A stretch of DNA of 40,624 nt from JAGLSB01 sp023135955 (GCA_030673645.1 DAOVIO010000020.1:1-40624); one strand, 5' to 3'. Positions 25,510 to 34,160 are shown, counted from the stretch's first letter. The notes: generated by a model from the sequence alone, not told the origin. Numbers and translations: made by a program.

Positions 25510-26259
25510 TTAATTTCTGCTCGATAATTTTGCTAATAATCTAAGAAATTCAATATATAACCAAACTAAAGTAACGATTAGGCCAAAAGCTCCATACCAT
25601 TCCATATATTTTGGAGCACCTGCTTCGGCACCACTTTCGATAAAATCAAAATCCAACACAAGATTCATTGCAGCCACTACAACAACTACTAAACTTATTA
25701 TTATGCTCAATATTCCATTTCCGTGGATGAAACCCAGATTAATTCCGAACATACCCAAAATAAATGAAAAGAAATATGCAAAAGCAATTCCTCCTGTTGC
25801 AGCAACAACACCAAGTCTGAAATTTTGTGTAACTTTTATTCTGCCAGATTTATAAGCAAAAAGAAGTGCGAACAAGGTTCCAAATGTCAATGCCACAGCA
25901 TTAATAACAATCCCGGGATATTGTGCTTCAAAATATGCTGAAATCCCCCCTAGAAACAATCCTTCGAGAACTGCATAAATAGGTGCAGTAATAGGTGCCC
26001 AGGTTTTTTTAAATACTGTTATGATTGCAACAATAAATCCTCCAATTGCTCCACCGATCATATAAATTGAAAGGGCTGAAAGATTTTGAGAATCCATGAA
26101 TTTCCATGTGTAGGAAGCAGCCATTACAACAAGGAATAGCATTATGAACACTTTATTTACTGTGCCTTGAATTGTCATTGCTCCATCTGAGGAAGTTGCT
26201 CCGATATTACTGAAAGTTTTCTTGTTAAGAGCTGGATTTGCTGATTTGCTGATATTCAT
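25510..26259 (-). CDS. Bax inhibitor-1/YccA family membrane protein
   Basis: A soluble N-terminus of about 35 residues (MNISKSANPALNKKTFSNIG) is followed by about seven membrane segments. The first starts VNKVFIMLFLVVMAASYTWKF. Further segments are near IYMIGGAIGGFIVAIITVF, IYAVLEGLFLGGISAYFEAQ, AVALTFGTLFALLFAY and the C-terminal FGLIVTLVWLYIEFLRLLAK. The LEGLFLGGIS and NLVLDFDFIE motifs (acidic residues in a late helix and loop) are typical of the family, which forms Ca2+-leak or regulatory channels in some members. The bacterial function is uncertain. It is the first gene of a pair with the class V aminotransferase and diverges from the surface-glycan operon. Confidence 0.88.
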   Translation of the reverse strand: MNISKSANPALNKKTFSNIGATSSDGAMTIQGTVNKVFIMLFLVVMAASYTWKFMDSQNLSALSIYMIGGAIGGFIVAIITVFKKTWAPITAPIYAVLEGLFLGGISAYFEAQYPGIVINAVALTFGTLFALLFAYKSGRIKVTQNFRLGVVAATGGIAFAYFFSFILGMFGINLGFIHGNGILSIIISLVVVVVAAMNLVLDFDFIESGAEAGAPKYMEWYGAFGLIVTLVWLYIEFLRLLAKLSSRN

Positions 26260-26446
26260 AGGATTTTATTATGATAAAAATTATTTATATTATTTCCCTT
26301 GTCTTTTCTGTTGTACTTGCTATAATATAAATACACAATTCTACAGAATTGGGTCTCAAATATATAATATTATTAGGTAATGCTCATTGTCAAAGTATAT
26401 GCCACAATACTTATTCTGACATAAATTCCAATTAATAGGGATTGAC

Positions 26447-26477
26447 TTTGGTTTAATTCAAACATTTTGTTCCTTTG
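26447..26477 (+). promoter_or_regulatory. Candidate Bacteroidota-type promoter of the surface-glycan operon
   Basis: TTTG (26447-26450), a 19-base spacer and TTCCTTTG (26470-26477) match TTTG-N19-21-TAnnTTTG with a single mismatch. The predicted transcript start is about 10 bases upstream of the flippase ATG at 26496, so it would be nearly leaderless. Confidence 0.5.
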
Positions 26478-26495
26478 TGTACATAGCATCTTAAT

Positions 26496-27788
26496 ATGTC
26501 AACTGTTATTTCACGCTTAAGAGCTAGCGAATTTCTCAAGAATGTTTTTACGCTAGTCTCAGCCACATCAATTGGACAGGCGATAGCCCTTCTGATTTAT
26601 CCTGTACTTTCGCGGATTTATGCACCTGCTGAACATGGTTTGTTTGCCTTGTATATGAGTATAATCTCAGTTACTGCCATCATGTCAACTGGGAAATATG
26701 AACTATCTGTAATGTTGCCTGAAAAAGACAAAGATGGAGCTTCAATAGCAGTATTGTCTATAATTATCAGTTTTGTTTTTAGTATTTTCTTGTTTATTCT
26801 AATCTCATTTTTTGGTGAGAATTTCTCAATATTACTTGGAAATCCGAATCTGGAAAAATGGTTATGGTTTGTACCTTTATCTACTTTTCTCATCGGAATT
26901 TTCCAATCGCTTATTTATTGGTCGAATAGAAAGAAGAGATACAAAAAAATAGCAGGCGCTAATCTTAGTCAGTCTTTATCCAATTCTGCTGTTAAAATTT
27001 CCACAAGCACAATTATGTCAGGGGGAGGAGGTCTTATAGTTGGAGCGATTTCGGGACAAATTATCGGAGCATTAGTTTTTTTGCATAAATTATTTAAATC
27101 TGATAATGCATTTTTTAGAAAAGTTAATGTAAGTAAGCTTAGAGAACTAGCAAAAAGATACATTCTGTTTCCCAAGTATAACATGATTCATTATCTGACG
27201 AATAATTTGTCTTCAAGCTTACCAATATTTGTTCTAAGTTCATTTTTTTCACCGGAGAAGGTTGGATTTTATAGTTTCGGTTTTATGATGATTAATCGGC
27301 CAATGAATCTTCTTTCAGGATCCTTCACTCAAGTTTTTTCTCAGAGAACAATAGAAATGTTTAATAAAGGACAATTCATTTCAAAGGATGTAAAGAAATT
27401 TGTTTTAAGGTTATTGTTTATTGCTATTTTACCATTTAGTTTGGCTGCAGTTTTTGGTCCTGCAATTTTTGATTTCGTTTTTGGGGATAATTGGCTGGAG
27501 GCCGGAAAATATATGAGGATATTGTTACCTTGGTTGTTTGTTGTTTTTATTTCTTCACCTTTGTCTTTTCTCCCCGATATGTTGTCAAAGCAGAAAAAAG
27601 CTATGATAATAGATCTTGTTAAATTTTTTTTGAGGATAATTGCCTTGGTTATTGGCGTGAAAATGAATGATATATATCTTTTGCTCTATCTTTTTAGTGG
27701 AATAAGTTTCATTCTTGTTTCATATAATCTTTATTGGTATGTATTTTTGTCTGGTTATGCCGATCAATTAATTAAAACAAATAGGTAG
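26496..27788 (+). CDS. Wzx-type oligosaccharide flippase
   Basis: This 430-residue integral membrane protein has about 12 hydrophobic segments and the MOP/MATE-like layout of polysaccharide-biosynthesis flippases. The N-terminus ASEFLKNVFTLVSATSIGQA then IALLIYPVLSRIYAPAEHGLFALY is highly typical of this group. It should move lipid-linked glycan repeat units across the inner membrane. It opens a four-gene plus-strand cluster (flippase, methyltransferase, GT4, Asn-synthase-like), with 16 bases to the next gene. This fits O-antigen or capsule-type assembly. Confidence 0.92.
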   Translation: MSTVISRLRASEFLKNVFTLVSATSIGQAIALLIYPVLSRIYAPAEHGLFALYMSIISVTAIMSTGKYELSVMLPEKDKDGASIAVLSIIISFVFSIFLFILISFFGENFSILLGNPNLEKWLWFVPLSTFLIGIFQSLIYWSNRKKRYKKIAGANLSQSLSNSAVKISTSTIMSGGGGLIVGAISGQIIGALVFLHKLFKSDNAFFRKVNVSKLRELAKRYILFPKYNMIHYLTNNLSSSLPIFVLSSFFSPEKVGFYSFGFMMINRPMNLLSGSFTQVFSQRTIEMFNKGQFISKDVKKFVLRLLFIAILPFSLAAVFGPAIFDFVFGDNWLEAGKYMRILLPWLFVVFISSPLSFLPDMLSKQKKAMIIDLVKFFLRIIALVIGVKMNDIYLLLYLFSGISFILVSYNLYWYVFLSGYADQLIKTNR

Positions 27789-27804
27789 AAATAAATCCTG
27801 AAAT

Positions 27805-28620
27805 ATGTCGCGTTTAACTAAAGCCATATCAGCAATTTTTAGAATAGTCAGGAATCCCTGGCTGTTGAATCATGTCTTGCAACAACCTGAGATATGGAAG
27901 AATCACGTCATTGATAAATACGGAATGAAGGATGGATTAGGACTTGTTTCTCCTGAAGAATTATTTGGAAAGGAAACGGAATTCGAGCTGAATCTCTTTA
28001 CCTTTTTAGATGGCGGTTCACTGGTAACGGATATTGTTCTTTTAAAGGCTCTTGCCTCACGCTTCACAAATTGTTGTTATTTTGAAATTGGTACCTGGCG
28101 GGGAGAAAGTGTCAGCAATGTAGCTGATGTTGCAGAGATGTGCTATACATTGAATCTTTCCGATGAAGAAATGCGAGAAATGGGAGTAGGAGAGGATTAT
28201 ATTAAACTTCAAGGATTCTTTTCTAAGGATATTAAGAATGTAAATCACTTAAAAGCTAATTCCAAAGATTTTGATTTTTCCTCATTAAATAGAAAATTTG
28301 ATCTGATATTCATTGATGGATCACATCATTACGATGATGTAAGGAATGATACTTCAAAGGTTTTCAAACATTTGGTTCATGAAGAATCCATTGTTGTCTG
28401 GCACGATTATGGAAATACTCCAGATCATATTCGTTATGAAGTTCTAGCTGGGATACTAGATGGATTGGATCCTGAATCTCATCAATTTCTATATCATGTA
28501 GGACATACTAAATCGGCAATTTATTTCCCACATAAGCTAAATAAAACTAAACTGGAAAGTCCGGTATTTCCACGGGCCTTCTATAAAGTTGGTATTAAAT
28601 ATCAGAAGATTGAAGACTGA
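27805..28620 (+). CDS. Class I SAM-dependent methyltransferase (Methyltransf_24-like)
   Basis: The 271-residue protein has a Rossmann-like SAM core in its middle. CCYFEIGTWRGESVSNVADV (about 91-110) carries the glycine-rich motif I, here EIGTWRGES. FDLIFIDGSHHYDDVRNDT (about 166-184) is the acidic-strand motif with IDGxHxYxxV typical of Methyltransf_24, and VWHDYGNTPDH follows. An N-terminal stretch of about 80 residues (PWLLNHVLQQPEIWKNHVID) is not recognised. In this setting it probably methylates a glycan or glycolipid precursor (inference from neighbours). It overlaps the following glycosyltransferase gene slightly. Confidence 0.85.
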   Translation: MSRLTKAISAIFRIVRNPWLLNHVLQQPEIWKNHVIDKYGMKDGLGLVSPEELFGKETEFELNLFTFLDGGSLVTDIVLLKALASRFTNCCYFEIGTWRGESVSNVADVAEMCYTLNLSDEEMREMGVGEDYIKLQGFFSKDIKNVNHLKANSKDFDFSSLNRKFDLIFIDGSHHYDDVRNDTSKVFKHLVHEESIVVWHDYGNTPDHIRYEVLAGILDGLDPESHQFLYHVGHTKSAIYFPHKLNKTKLESPVFPRAFYKVGIKYQKIED

Positions 28621-29815
28621 TTCTGTTAAAATATTGATCCTTCCATCATGGTATTTACCTGATGGAGGCGGATTTTTTAAAGATCATGCCGAAGCTCTAA
28701 ATCATGATAGATTTAAGGTAGACGTATTGGTAAACAGGGTTCTGGGAATTACCCGTCAATCTGTGGCACAGATAATCAAATCGAGAAGAATTACAGAAAG
28801 TAAGGAAGGACCATTGAATGTTATGCGTTCGGGATATCTTCGCTGGCCGAGAATGGACAGACTTAATGTAAATGGTTGGGTTGCGAAATATATGAAATTA
28901 TATGAGCATTATGTTGCCAGTAACGGAACCCCGGATATTATAATTGCACATAGTTCTATTTGGGCTGGAATTGTTGCTGCCCAGATAAAAGAAGAAAATA
29001 ATGTTCCTTTTATTCTGGTTGAACACAGAAGTAGGTTTGCTAAAGATGTTGAAGCTGCACAAAAAATGATAAGGGAGTGGTATTTTCCATTTATCAGGAA
29101 AACACTCATTTTGGCGGATAAGATCGTTACAGTTAGTGCAGCTTTAGATAATAAATTGATTAGTATATCCCCCGGAATCAGGAATAAAATTGTAACCCTT
29201 CCTAATTTAATAAATATTAATTTTTTTACTCTCCCTGAAAAGAAAAGGGATACAGATCCATTCATAATTATTTCTTTTGGTATCTTAGAATATGTAAAAG
29301 GTTTTGATATTTTAATTGAGGCATTTTCTAAGTTCGTGAAAAAGCATGAAGGTGAATTTTTCCTCAGAATTGGCGGACGAGGGCATAAACTAAACTTGCT
29401 AAAGAAATTAAGTCGGAAATTTGACATTGAAGAGCGTGTAAGCCTGCATGGTTATGTACCGAGAGAAGAAGTGGCACGAGAAATGCAGATGGCGAACTTG
29501 TTTATTCTTCCAAGTCGGTTTGAAGCTTTTGGAGTTGTTCTAATTGAGGCAATGTCTACTGGTTGTCCCGTAATTTCAACTCACTCCGGTGGCCCGTCAT
29601 ACATTGTAAAAGAAAACTCCGGACTGTTGGTTGAGCCCGAAAGTGTTGATCAGCTAGTTGAGGCTATGGATAAAATATATCTGAATTATCATAATTATAA
29701 GCCTGAGATTATAAGGGAAGATGTAGTTAAAAATTATTCCAAGGATGTTATAAGGGATAAATATCATAATTTAATACTTGAAGTGATAAATGAAACGAGT
29801 TTTTCTTCAAAATAA
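28589..29815 (+). CDS. GT4-family glycosyltransferase
   Basis: The GT-B fold is clear. The N-terminal half opens VKILILPSWYLPDGGGFFKD with the Gly-rich loop. The C-terminal half has LRIGGRGHKLNLLKKLSRKF, then VSLHGYVPREEVAREMQMAN and the donor-binding ILPSRFEAFGVVLIEAMSTG with the EX7E motif. It should transfer a sugar from a nucleotide donor to the lipid-linked glycan. The start is uncertain because there is no ATG. TTG at 28589 and TTG at 28610 are both possible, and both overlap the end of the methyltransferase gene. The later one, nearer the conserved KILILPSWY, seems more natural. The 3' end overlaps the next gene by 26 bases, so the genes are coupled. Confidence 0.9.
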   Translation: MVLNIRRLKTDSVKILILPSWYLPDGGGFFKDHAEALNHDRFKVDVLVNRVLGITRQSVAQIIKSRRITESKEGPLNVMRSGYLRWPRMDRLNVNGWVAKYMKLYEHYVASNGTPDIIIAHSSIWAGIVAAQIKEENNVPFILVEHRSRFAKDVEAAQKMIREWYFPFIRKTLILADKIVTVSAALDNKLISISPGIRNKIVTLPNLININFFTLPEKKRDTDPFIIISFGILEYVKGFDILIEAFSKFVKKHEGEFFLRIGGRGHKLNLLKKLSRKFDIEERVSLHGYVPREEVAREMQMANLFILPSRFEAFGVVLIEAMSTGCPVISTHSGGPSYIVKENSGLLVEPESVDQLVEAMDKIYLNYHNYKPEIIREDVVKNYSKDVIRDKYHNLILEVINETSFSSK

Positions 29816-31394
29816 CGGTGGATTCAAATGGTATAGTTCCCAGGACTGCTTTGTAAAGGGCTATATTCTAGACACAAAGGGGGAGCTGTATCTGGGAGAT
29901 AGGCTTATTGATTATTTTAAGGAAATCGATTCTTTTGTGGATTTTGAAGAAAGAGTGAAATATGCAAGTGGTGCTTTTTCTGTTATAATTAAAAAGGAGG
30001 AAGAGCTATTTGTTTCTGTCGATAGCATTCGTTCATTCCCTCTTTTTTTTATTCGTACCCAGGGAAACTGGATGATATCTGATAATCCATATTATCTCGC
30101 TGAATTTGGGCAATTCAAGGAAGCCAATAATATTGCATTTAAAGAATTTTTAGCAGCAGGATATGTCACTGGAAATGAAACTTTAATTGAAGGTATACGT
30201 CAGGTCCAGGCAGGTGAGTTTATACGGTTTAAGACCGAAGATTATGTATCGAAATATTTTTACAGTTATCGTGTGCCACGAGTTGTAGATGACGAGTATG
30301 CAGATCTTAGGAAAGCAGCAAAAGAAGTTATTGAAGATGCTTTCGGCCGATTCGTAAAAAGTTTAGATGGGCGGACCGTTGTAATACCATTGAGTGGGGG
30401 ATTTGACAGTCGCTTAATAGCTGTAATGCTTAAGTATTTCAAATATGAGAATGTAATTTGCTTTACTTATGGCAGAAAAACAAGTCCTGAAGTGTCTATT
30501 TCTAAAAAAGTTGCAGAGAGATTGGGTTTTAAATGGTACTATATTGAATATACAGATACTTTGATAAAGGATTTTGTTAATGAAAAGGTTTTTAAGGATT
30601 ATTATAAGGCAGGTTCGAATTTAGCGTCCATGTTTTACTTGCAGGAATACTTTGCTGTTAAATTTCTAAAAGATAATTCCTTGATTCCGGAGGATAGCAT
30701 TTTCGCTCCCGGGCACTCTGGGGACTTTCTTGCAGGGAGTCAGTTAAATAAACATGGAAATCTAAGTATCCACGAGTCTACTTCCAAACTTGTAGAAAGG
30801 ATTTACAATATTAAATATTGTTTTGTAAAGCCTGATAGAAAAAATGCAGGTCATCTAAGAGAGAGAATACGTAAGAGTCTAAAAGAGAAATTCTCAAGGG
30901 AAGCTGATTTTGCATATAGTATTCAAGAGGACTGGGATTTTAAGGAGAAATTAGCAAAATTCAATTTTAATTCAAATTCGACTTATACTTATTTTGGCTA
31001 TGAATTCAGAATCCCATTCTGGGACAGGGAACTAGTAGACTTTTTTAAGTTTTTACCTCTTTCGGCAAAGCTTAACAAATATCTTTATGACGAGCTTTTA
31101 AGGTCAGAATATTTTAAGAACTACAATATAAACTTCAAGAAAGAGCTTCAGCCTAAGGAAAAAGAGATCAGGAAATTAAAATTTAAGACCATGATCAAAA
31201 AATTCCTGCCAGAATCTATTAAGATTTTGTTTCATTCCAAAAAAGAAGGCTTATGTTACTATGAAATCACGAAAATTTTACGTGATGATCTCTATAAAAA
31301 GGATATTAAGATTAAAATCCATGGGAACTCCTATAACTCTTTGATCATTCAATGGTATCTTGAAAAAATTAAGGAGGAATATCTGAATAACTGA
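29790..31394 (+). CDS. Asparagine-synthase-like protein of the surface-glycan operon
   Basis: The C-terminal domain has the ATP-pyrophosphatase PP-loop SGGFDSR (202-208, in VVIPLSGGFDSRLIAVMLKY). Further family motifs are ICFTYGRKTSPEV and APGHSGDFLAGSQ. The N-terminal about 160 residues resemble the class II glutaminase fold (ASGAFSVIIKKEEELFVSVD, then FPLFFI and WMISDNP). However, the protein begins MKRVFLQNNGG and lacks the catalytic Cys2, so it should not use glutamine directly. Such proteins in glycan clusters are thought to amidate or ligate sugar acids or other carboxylates; the exact reaction is unknown. The start overlaps the upstream glycosyltransferase by 26 bases. Confidence 0.87.
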   Translation: MKRVFLQNNGGFKWYSSQDCFVKGYILDTKGELYLGDRLIDYFKEIDSFVDFEERVKYASGAFSVIIKKEEELFVSVDSIRSFPLFFIRTQGNWMISDNPYYLAEFGQFKEANNIAFKEFLAAGYVTGNETLIEGIRQVQAGEFIRFKTEDYVSKYFYSYRVPRVVDDEYADLRKAAKEVIEDAFGRFVKSLDGRTVVIPLSGGFDSRLIAVMLKYFKYENVICFTYGRKTSPEVSISKKVAERLGFKWYYIEYTDTLIKDFVNEKVFKDYYKAGSNLASMFYLQEYFAVKFLKDNSLIPEDSIFAPGHSGDFLAGSQLNKHGNLSIHESTSKLVERIYNIKYCFVKPDRKNAGHLRERIRKSLKEKFSREADFAYSIQEDWDFKEKLAKFNFNSNSTYTYFGYEFRIPFWDRELVDFFKFLPLSAKLNKYLYDELLRSEYFKNYNINFKKELQPKEKEIRKLKFKTMIKKFLPESIKILFHSKKEGLCYYEITKILRDDLYKKDIKIKIHGNSYNSLIIQWYLEKIKEEYLNN

Positions 31395-31517
31395 TTTTCA
31401 TTTGTTTTCTAAAAAGAAAAATTATTTTAACTTTGCAATCCCAAATTAGAGGATATTGTTTAAGCTATTCGGAGGGGTAAAGTATGATTGGGGAATTTGT
31501 TGAACAAAACTTAAAAT

Positions 31518-31568
31518 GGTGGTTGTTCCCGATAGCTATCGGGACAGTATGTTAGAGCCAGGATTGTG
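31518..31568 (+). pseudogene. Broken duplicate of the tRNA-His 5' half, split by a palindrome
   Basis: GGTGGTTGT (31518-31526) equals the first nine bases of tRNA-His. After an 18-bp palindrome (31527-31544), CAGTATGTTAGAGCCAGGAT then TGTG (31545-31568) matches tRNA-His positions 31595-31619 with one substitution and a 3-to-2-base change. The copy stops at the anticodon, so it cannot encode a tRNA. Confidence 0.75.
31527..31544. repeat. Perfect 18-bp palindrome of a dispersed Bacteroidota repeat type
   Basis: TCCCGATAGCTATCGGGA is perfectly self-complementary. The same core is familiar as a dispersed palindromic repeat in Bacteroidota genomes. It sits inside the D-arm region of the duplicated tRNA-His fragment. 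Its central AGCT coincides with the AGCT of the intact tRNA (31590-31593). Confidence 0.8.
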
Positions 31569-31580
31569 TAAAATATAAAT

Positions 31581-31655
31581 GGTGGTTGTAGCTCAGTAGG
31601 TTAGAGCGCTGGATTGTGGTTCCAGAGGTCGCCGGTTCGATCCCGGTCTCCCACC
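31581..31655 (+). tRNA. tRNA-His (anticodon GTG)
   Basis: The cloverleaf is clear. The D-stem is GCTC (31591-31594) with GAGC (31604-31607). The anticodon stem CTGGA (31609-31613) pairs TCCAG (31621-31625) around the loop TTGTGGT, anticodon GTG at 31616-31618. The T-arm is GCCGG TTCGATC CCGGT. The extra G at -1 (31581) opposite C73 (31655) is the His identity element. The acceptor stem is imperfect: 5' GTGGTTG against 3' CTCCCAC leaves T5-C68 and T6-T67 mismatched. The CCA is only partly encoded (CA follows C73). Confidence 0.93.
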
Positions 31656-31661
31656 CAAAGA

Positions 31662-31693
31662 AAGTCTTTTCAGAAATGAGAGGGCTTTTTTTT
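31662..31693 (+). terminator. Probable terminator after tRNA-His
   Basis: A 10-bp stem with several G-T pairs (31662-31671 with 31678-31687) and a six-base loop is followed by a run of eight Ts at about 31686-31693. It begins 6 bases after the tRNA. Confidence 0.6.
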
Positions 31694-31850
31694 GTGATAA
31701 GCTTAATTAGAATTTACCGGGAGAGAAGCCTGTCCCGATTATTTCGTACCTGTTACCTTAACCGGCAACAAATTCCTAAATATGAATTGGACATTGAATA
31801 ATTGCCGCAAAATTATTATTTTTAGAAACAACTAATCAAAATACCACCAT

Positions 31851-33308
31851 ATGAAACGCAGAGATTTTGTTAAGAATGTTAGTGCCACAGGTCTGGCTCT
31901 GACAGTAATTCCAAGTTATACAGTCTCCGGACTGGGATATATCGCTCCAAGCGATAAGCTGAATATCGCTGGAGTTGGGATCGGAGGAAAAGGAAAAGTT
32001 AACCTTGAAAACATGGTAGGTCAAAATATCGTAGCATTGTGCGATGTTGATTATGCCTATGCCGATCCGGTTTTTAAGACTTATCCCAAAGCCGAAAAAT
32101 ATCAGGATTATCGCAAAATGTTTGAAAAGCGGAAAGATATTGATGCCGTAGTTATAGCAACTCCTGATCATACTCATGCCCTTATTGCTGCTGCTGCTAT
32201 GGAGCTTGGAAAGCATGTCTACGTACAAAAACCACTTACGCATTCCGTTTGGGAGTCACGTTATCTTACGAAACTGGCTAAGAAAACAGGTGTAGTTACT
32301 CAAATGGGGAATGAGGGTCACTCAAATGACACGGTGTACGAAGTGGCTGAAGTAGTTCAAAGTGGATGTTTGGGAACCATCAGGGAAGCGCACGTATGGA
32401 CCAACAGACCTATTTGGAGACAGGGAATGCCGAAACCTTTAAAGGTAGTAGACATACCTGAGACCCTTGACTGGGATCTATTTATTGGTCCGGCTAAGAT
32501 GCGCGGATATAATCCGGAGTATCATCCCTGGATATGGCGTGGATGGTGGGATTTCGGGACCGGGGCACTCGGTGATATGGGTTGTCATCTGTTGGATGTT
32601 CCGAATTTTGCCTTGCAATTGGGACAACCAGTTGCTTTCCAGGCTAGTTCATCCCTTGTAAATACTGAAAGTGCACCTGTTGCTTCAAAAGTCAGTTATA
32701 AATTTCCGGCAAGAAAGAATCTACCACATGTTGCATTTCCTGAATTAGAATTGACATGGAGTGACGGTGGCTTTATGCCTGCCCGTCCTTATGATCTTCC
32801 AAATGATGCACCGATGAGTCCGGGAGGGGGATTTATGTTCATTGGATCTGAGGCGACCCTTATAGCGAAAAGTTATGGAGCAGGCTGGAAAACATACAAA
32901 AATGGTAAGGAATTTATCCCTCAAACAAAAGTAGATTTGGGGAGGATTGCTGATCATCAGCTTGGCGGCGGTAGGCATGAGATGCATTTTGTGGAGTGCT
33001 GTAAAAATGGTGATAAACCTTCATCCAATATTGGATATGCTGGTCCTTTTAATGAAATGGTAGTGATGGGTAACCTGGCTGTCAGGCTGCAATCGTTAGG
33101 AAAAACCTTAATGTGGGATAGCGAGAATATGAAAGTGACCAATATCGGTGGCAATGAAAAAATCAGAACCGCGAAACTAACTCCTTTTTCAAGCGATATT
33201 ATTACCAGGACAGTGGAGCGGAAAGCCTTAACCTGGGTTGAACAAAACGCCCAGGAGATGAGCAATGAATGGATCAAGCACGAGTATTACAATGGATGGA
33301 AGCTATAA
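31851..33308 (+). CDS. Tat-exported Gfo/Idh/MocA family oxidoreductase
   Basis: The N-terminus MKRRDFVKNVSATGLALTVI carries a twin-arginine signal (RRDF followed by a hydrophobic stretch), so the folded protein with its nucleotide cofactor should be exported. A Rossmann domain follows, with IAGVGIGGKGKVNLENM (GxGxxG), the acidic LCDVDYAYAD, AVVIATPDHTHALIAAAAME and the conserved YVQKPLTHSV (EKP-like lysine). The catalytic region has GTGALGDMGCHLLDVP. The length of 485 is typical for exported Bacteroidota members. Family enzymes oxidise or rearrange sugars. It precedes a DUF1080 gene by 43 bases, a pairing seen in 3-keto-glycoside degradation, so a role in C3-oxidation of a glycoside is inferred. 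Base composition is visibly GC-richer than its neighbours. Confidence 0.93.
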   Translation: MKRRDFVKNVSATGLALTVIPSYTVSGLGYIAPSDKLNIAGVGIGGKGKVNLENMVGQNIVALCDVDYAYADPVFKTYPKAEKYQDYRKMFEKRKDIDAVVIATPDHTHALIAAAAMELGKHVYVQKPLTHSVWESRYLTKLAKKTGVVTQMGNEGHSNDTVYEVAEVVQSGCLGTIREAHVWTNRPIWRQGMPKPLKVVDIPETLDWDLFIGPAKMRGYNPEYHPWIWRGWWDFGTGALGDMGCHLLDVPNFALQLGQPVAFQASSSLVNTESAPVASKVSYKFPARKNLPHVAFPELELTWSDGGFMPARPYDLPNDAPMSPGGGFMFIGSEATLIAKSYGAGWKTYKNGKEFIPQTKVDLGRIADHQLGGGRHEMHFVECCKNGDKPSSNIGYAGPFNEMVVMGNLAVRLQSLGKTLMWDSENMKVTNIGGNEKIRTAKLTPFSSDIITRTVERKALTWVEQNAQEMSNEWIKHEYYNGWKL

Positions 33309-33351
33309 TCCGTCAAATTAATTGAGTATGAACAAATAAAATATCATTAAC

Positions 33352-34041
33352 ATGAAGAAAACAATAGTATTTTTTGCTCTTATAGTTTTTCATATTTCTG
33401 TCAATTCACAGGTGAAAGACAATACGCTTAATCCTGAAGAATTTGCTTCAGGGTGGGAATTATTATTTGATGGTGAAACGCTGAATGGATGGAAGGCTTA
33501 CAATGGTGATAAGCCCGAAAGCTGGATAGTAAAAGAGAACTCAATATATTGCGACCCAACAAAAGGTGGTGATGATGTGATGACAAAAGAAAGCTTTGAT
33601 GATTTTGACCTGAAGTTTGAATGGAAGATTGAGAAAAACGGGAACAGCGGTGTCATCTATAGGACGAGAGAAGGTAAGCAATGGTCGAGACCATATTTAA
33701 CCGGTCCGGAGTACCAGGTTTTTGACGAAACAAATTCCTTCAGTAAAACCTCTACAGGTTCATTTTACGATGTGTATGCCACATCAAAAGACAAAGTCGT
33801 TCATCCTACCATGGAATGGAATAAGGGCCGAATCAGGATTTCCAATAACCTGGTGACCCATTGGGTGAATGGAGTTATCGTTATGCAATGCGAATTATAT
33901 TCAGATGATTGGAATCAACATGTTAAAGATTCAAAGTGGAAAGATAATCCCTATTTCGGAAAATCACCTTATGGTCATATCGATTTCCAAAACCACGGGC
34001 ATCAGGTATGGTTTAAGAATGTGAAGATATTGAGATTGTAA
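33352..34041 (+). CDS. DUF1080 (3-keto-disaccharide hydrolase) family protein
   Basis: A signal peptide (MKKTIVFFALIVFHISVNSQ) is followed by a single concanavalin-like beta-jellyroll of the DUF1080 family. It has the hallmark start SGWELLFDGETLNGWKAYNG, then FEWKIEKNGNSGVIYRTREG, GPEYQVFDE and the closing strands GHIDFQNHGHQVWFKNVKIL. PF06439 proteins bind or hydrolyse 3-keto-glycosides. The partner oxidoreductase directly upstream would generate the keto-sugar. The length of 229 is normal for a single-domain member. Confidence 0.92.
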   Translation: MKKTIVFFALIVFHISVNSQVKDNTLNPEEFASGWELLFDGETLNGWKAYNGDKPESWIVKENSIYCDPTKGGDDVMTKESFDDFDLKFEWKIEKNGNSGVIYRTREGKQWSRPYLTGPEYQVFDETNSFSKTSTGSFYDVYATSKDKVVHPTMEWNKGRIRISNNLVTHWVNGVIVMQCELYSDDWNQHVKDSKWKDNPYFGKSPYGHIDFQNHGHQVWFKNVKILRL

Positions 34042-34160
34042 CCAAACTGATGGTATGACTGAAACTGTGTAGATCGCTCAATGCCGATTTGCAAGCGGTT
34101 TGTTGTTATTTTTCGTGAGTATGTAATAAGGCAGTTGTCCTTTTGTAGCTCAGTGAAGGA

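Noticed and set aside
31485..31556. A 23-codon ORF with a good GGAGG upstream (MIGEFVEQNLKWWLFPIAIG).
   Set aside because: Most of it is the tRNA-His fragment and the palindrome read as codons; it ends at TAG inside the tRNA copy, so coding is probably accidental.
31581..31655. tRNA-His as an attachment site for an integrative element.
   Set aside because: The duplication is of the 5' half, not the 3' end normally used as attB, and no integrase gene is nearby.
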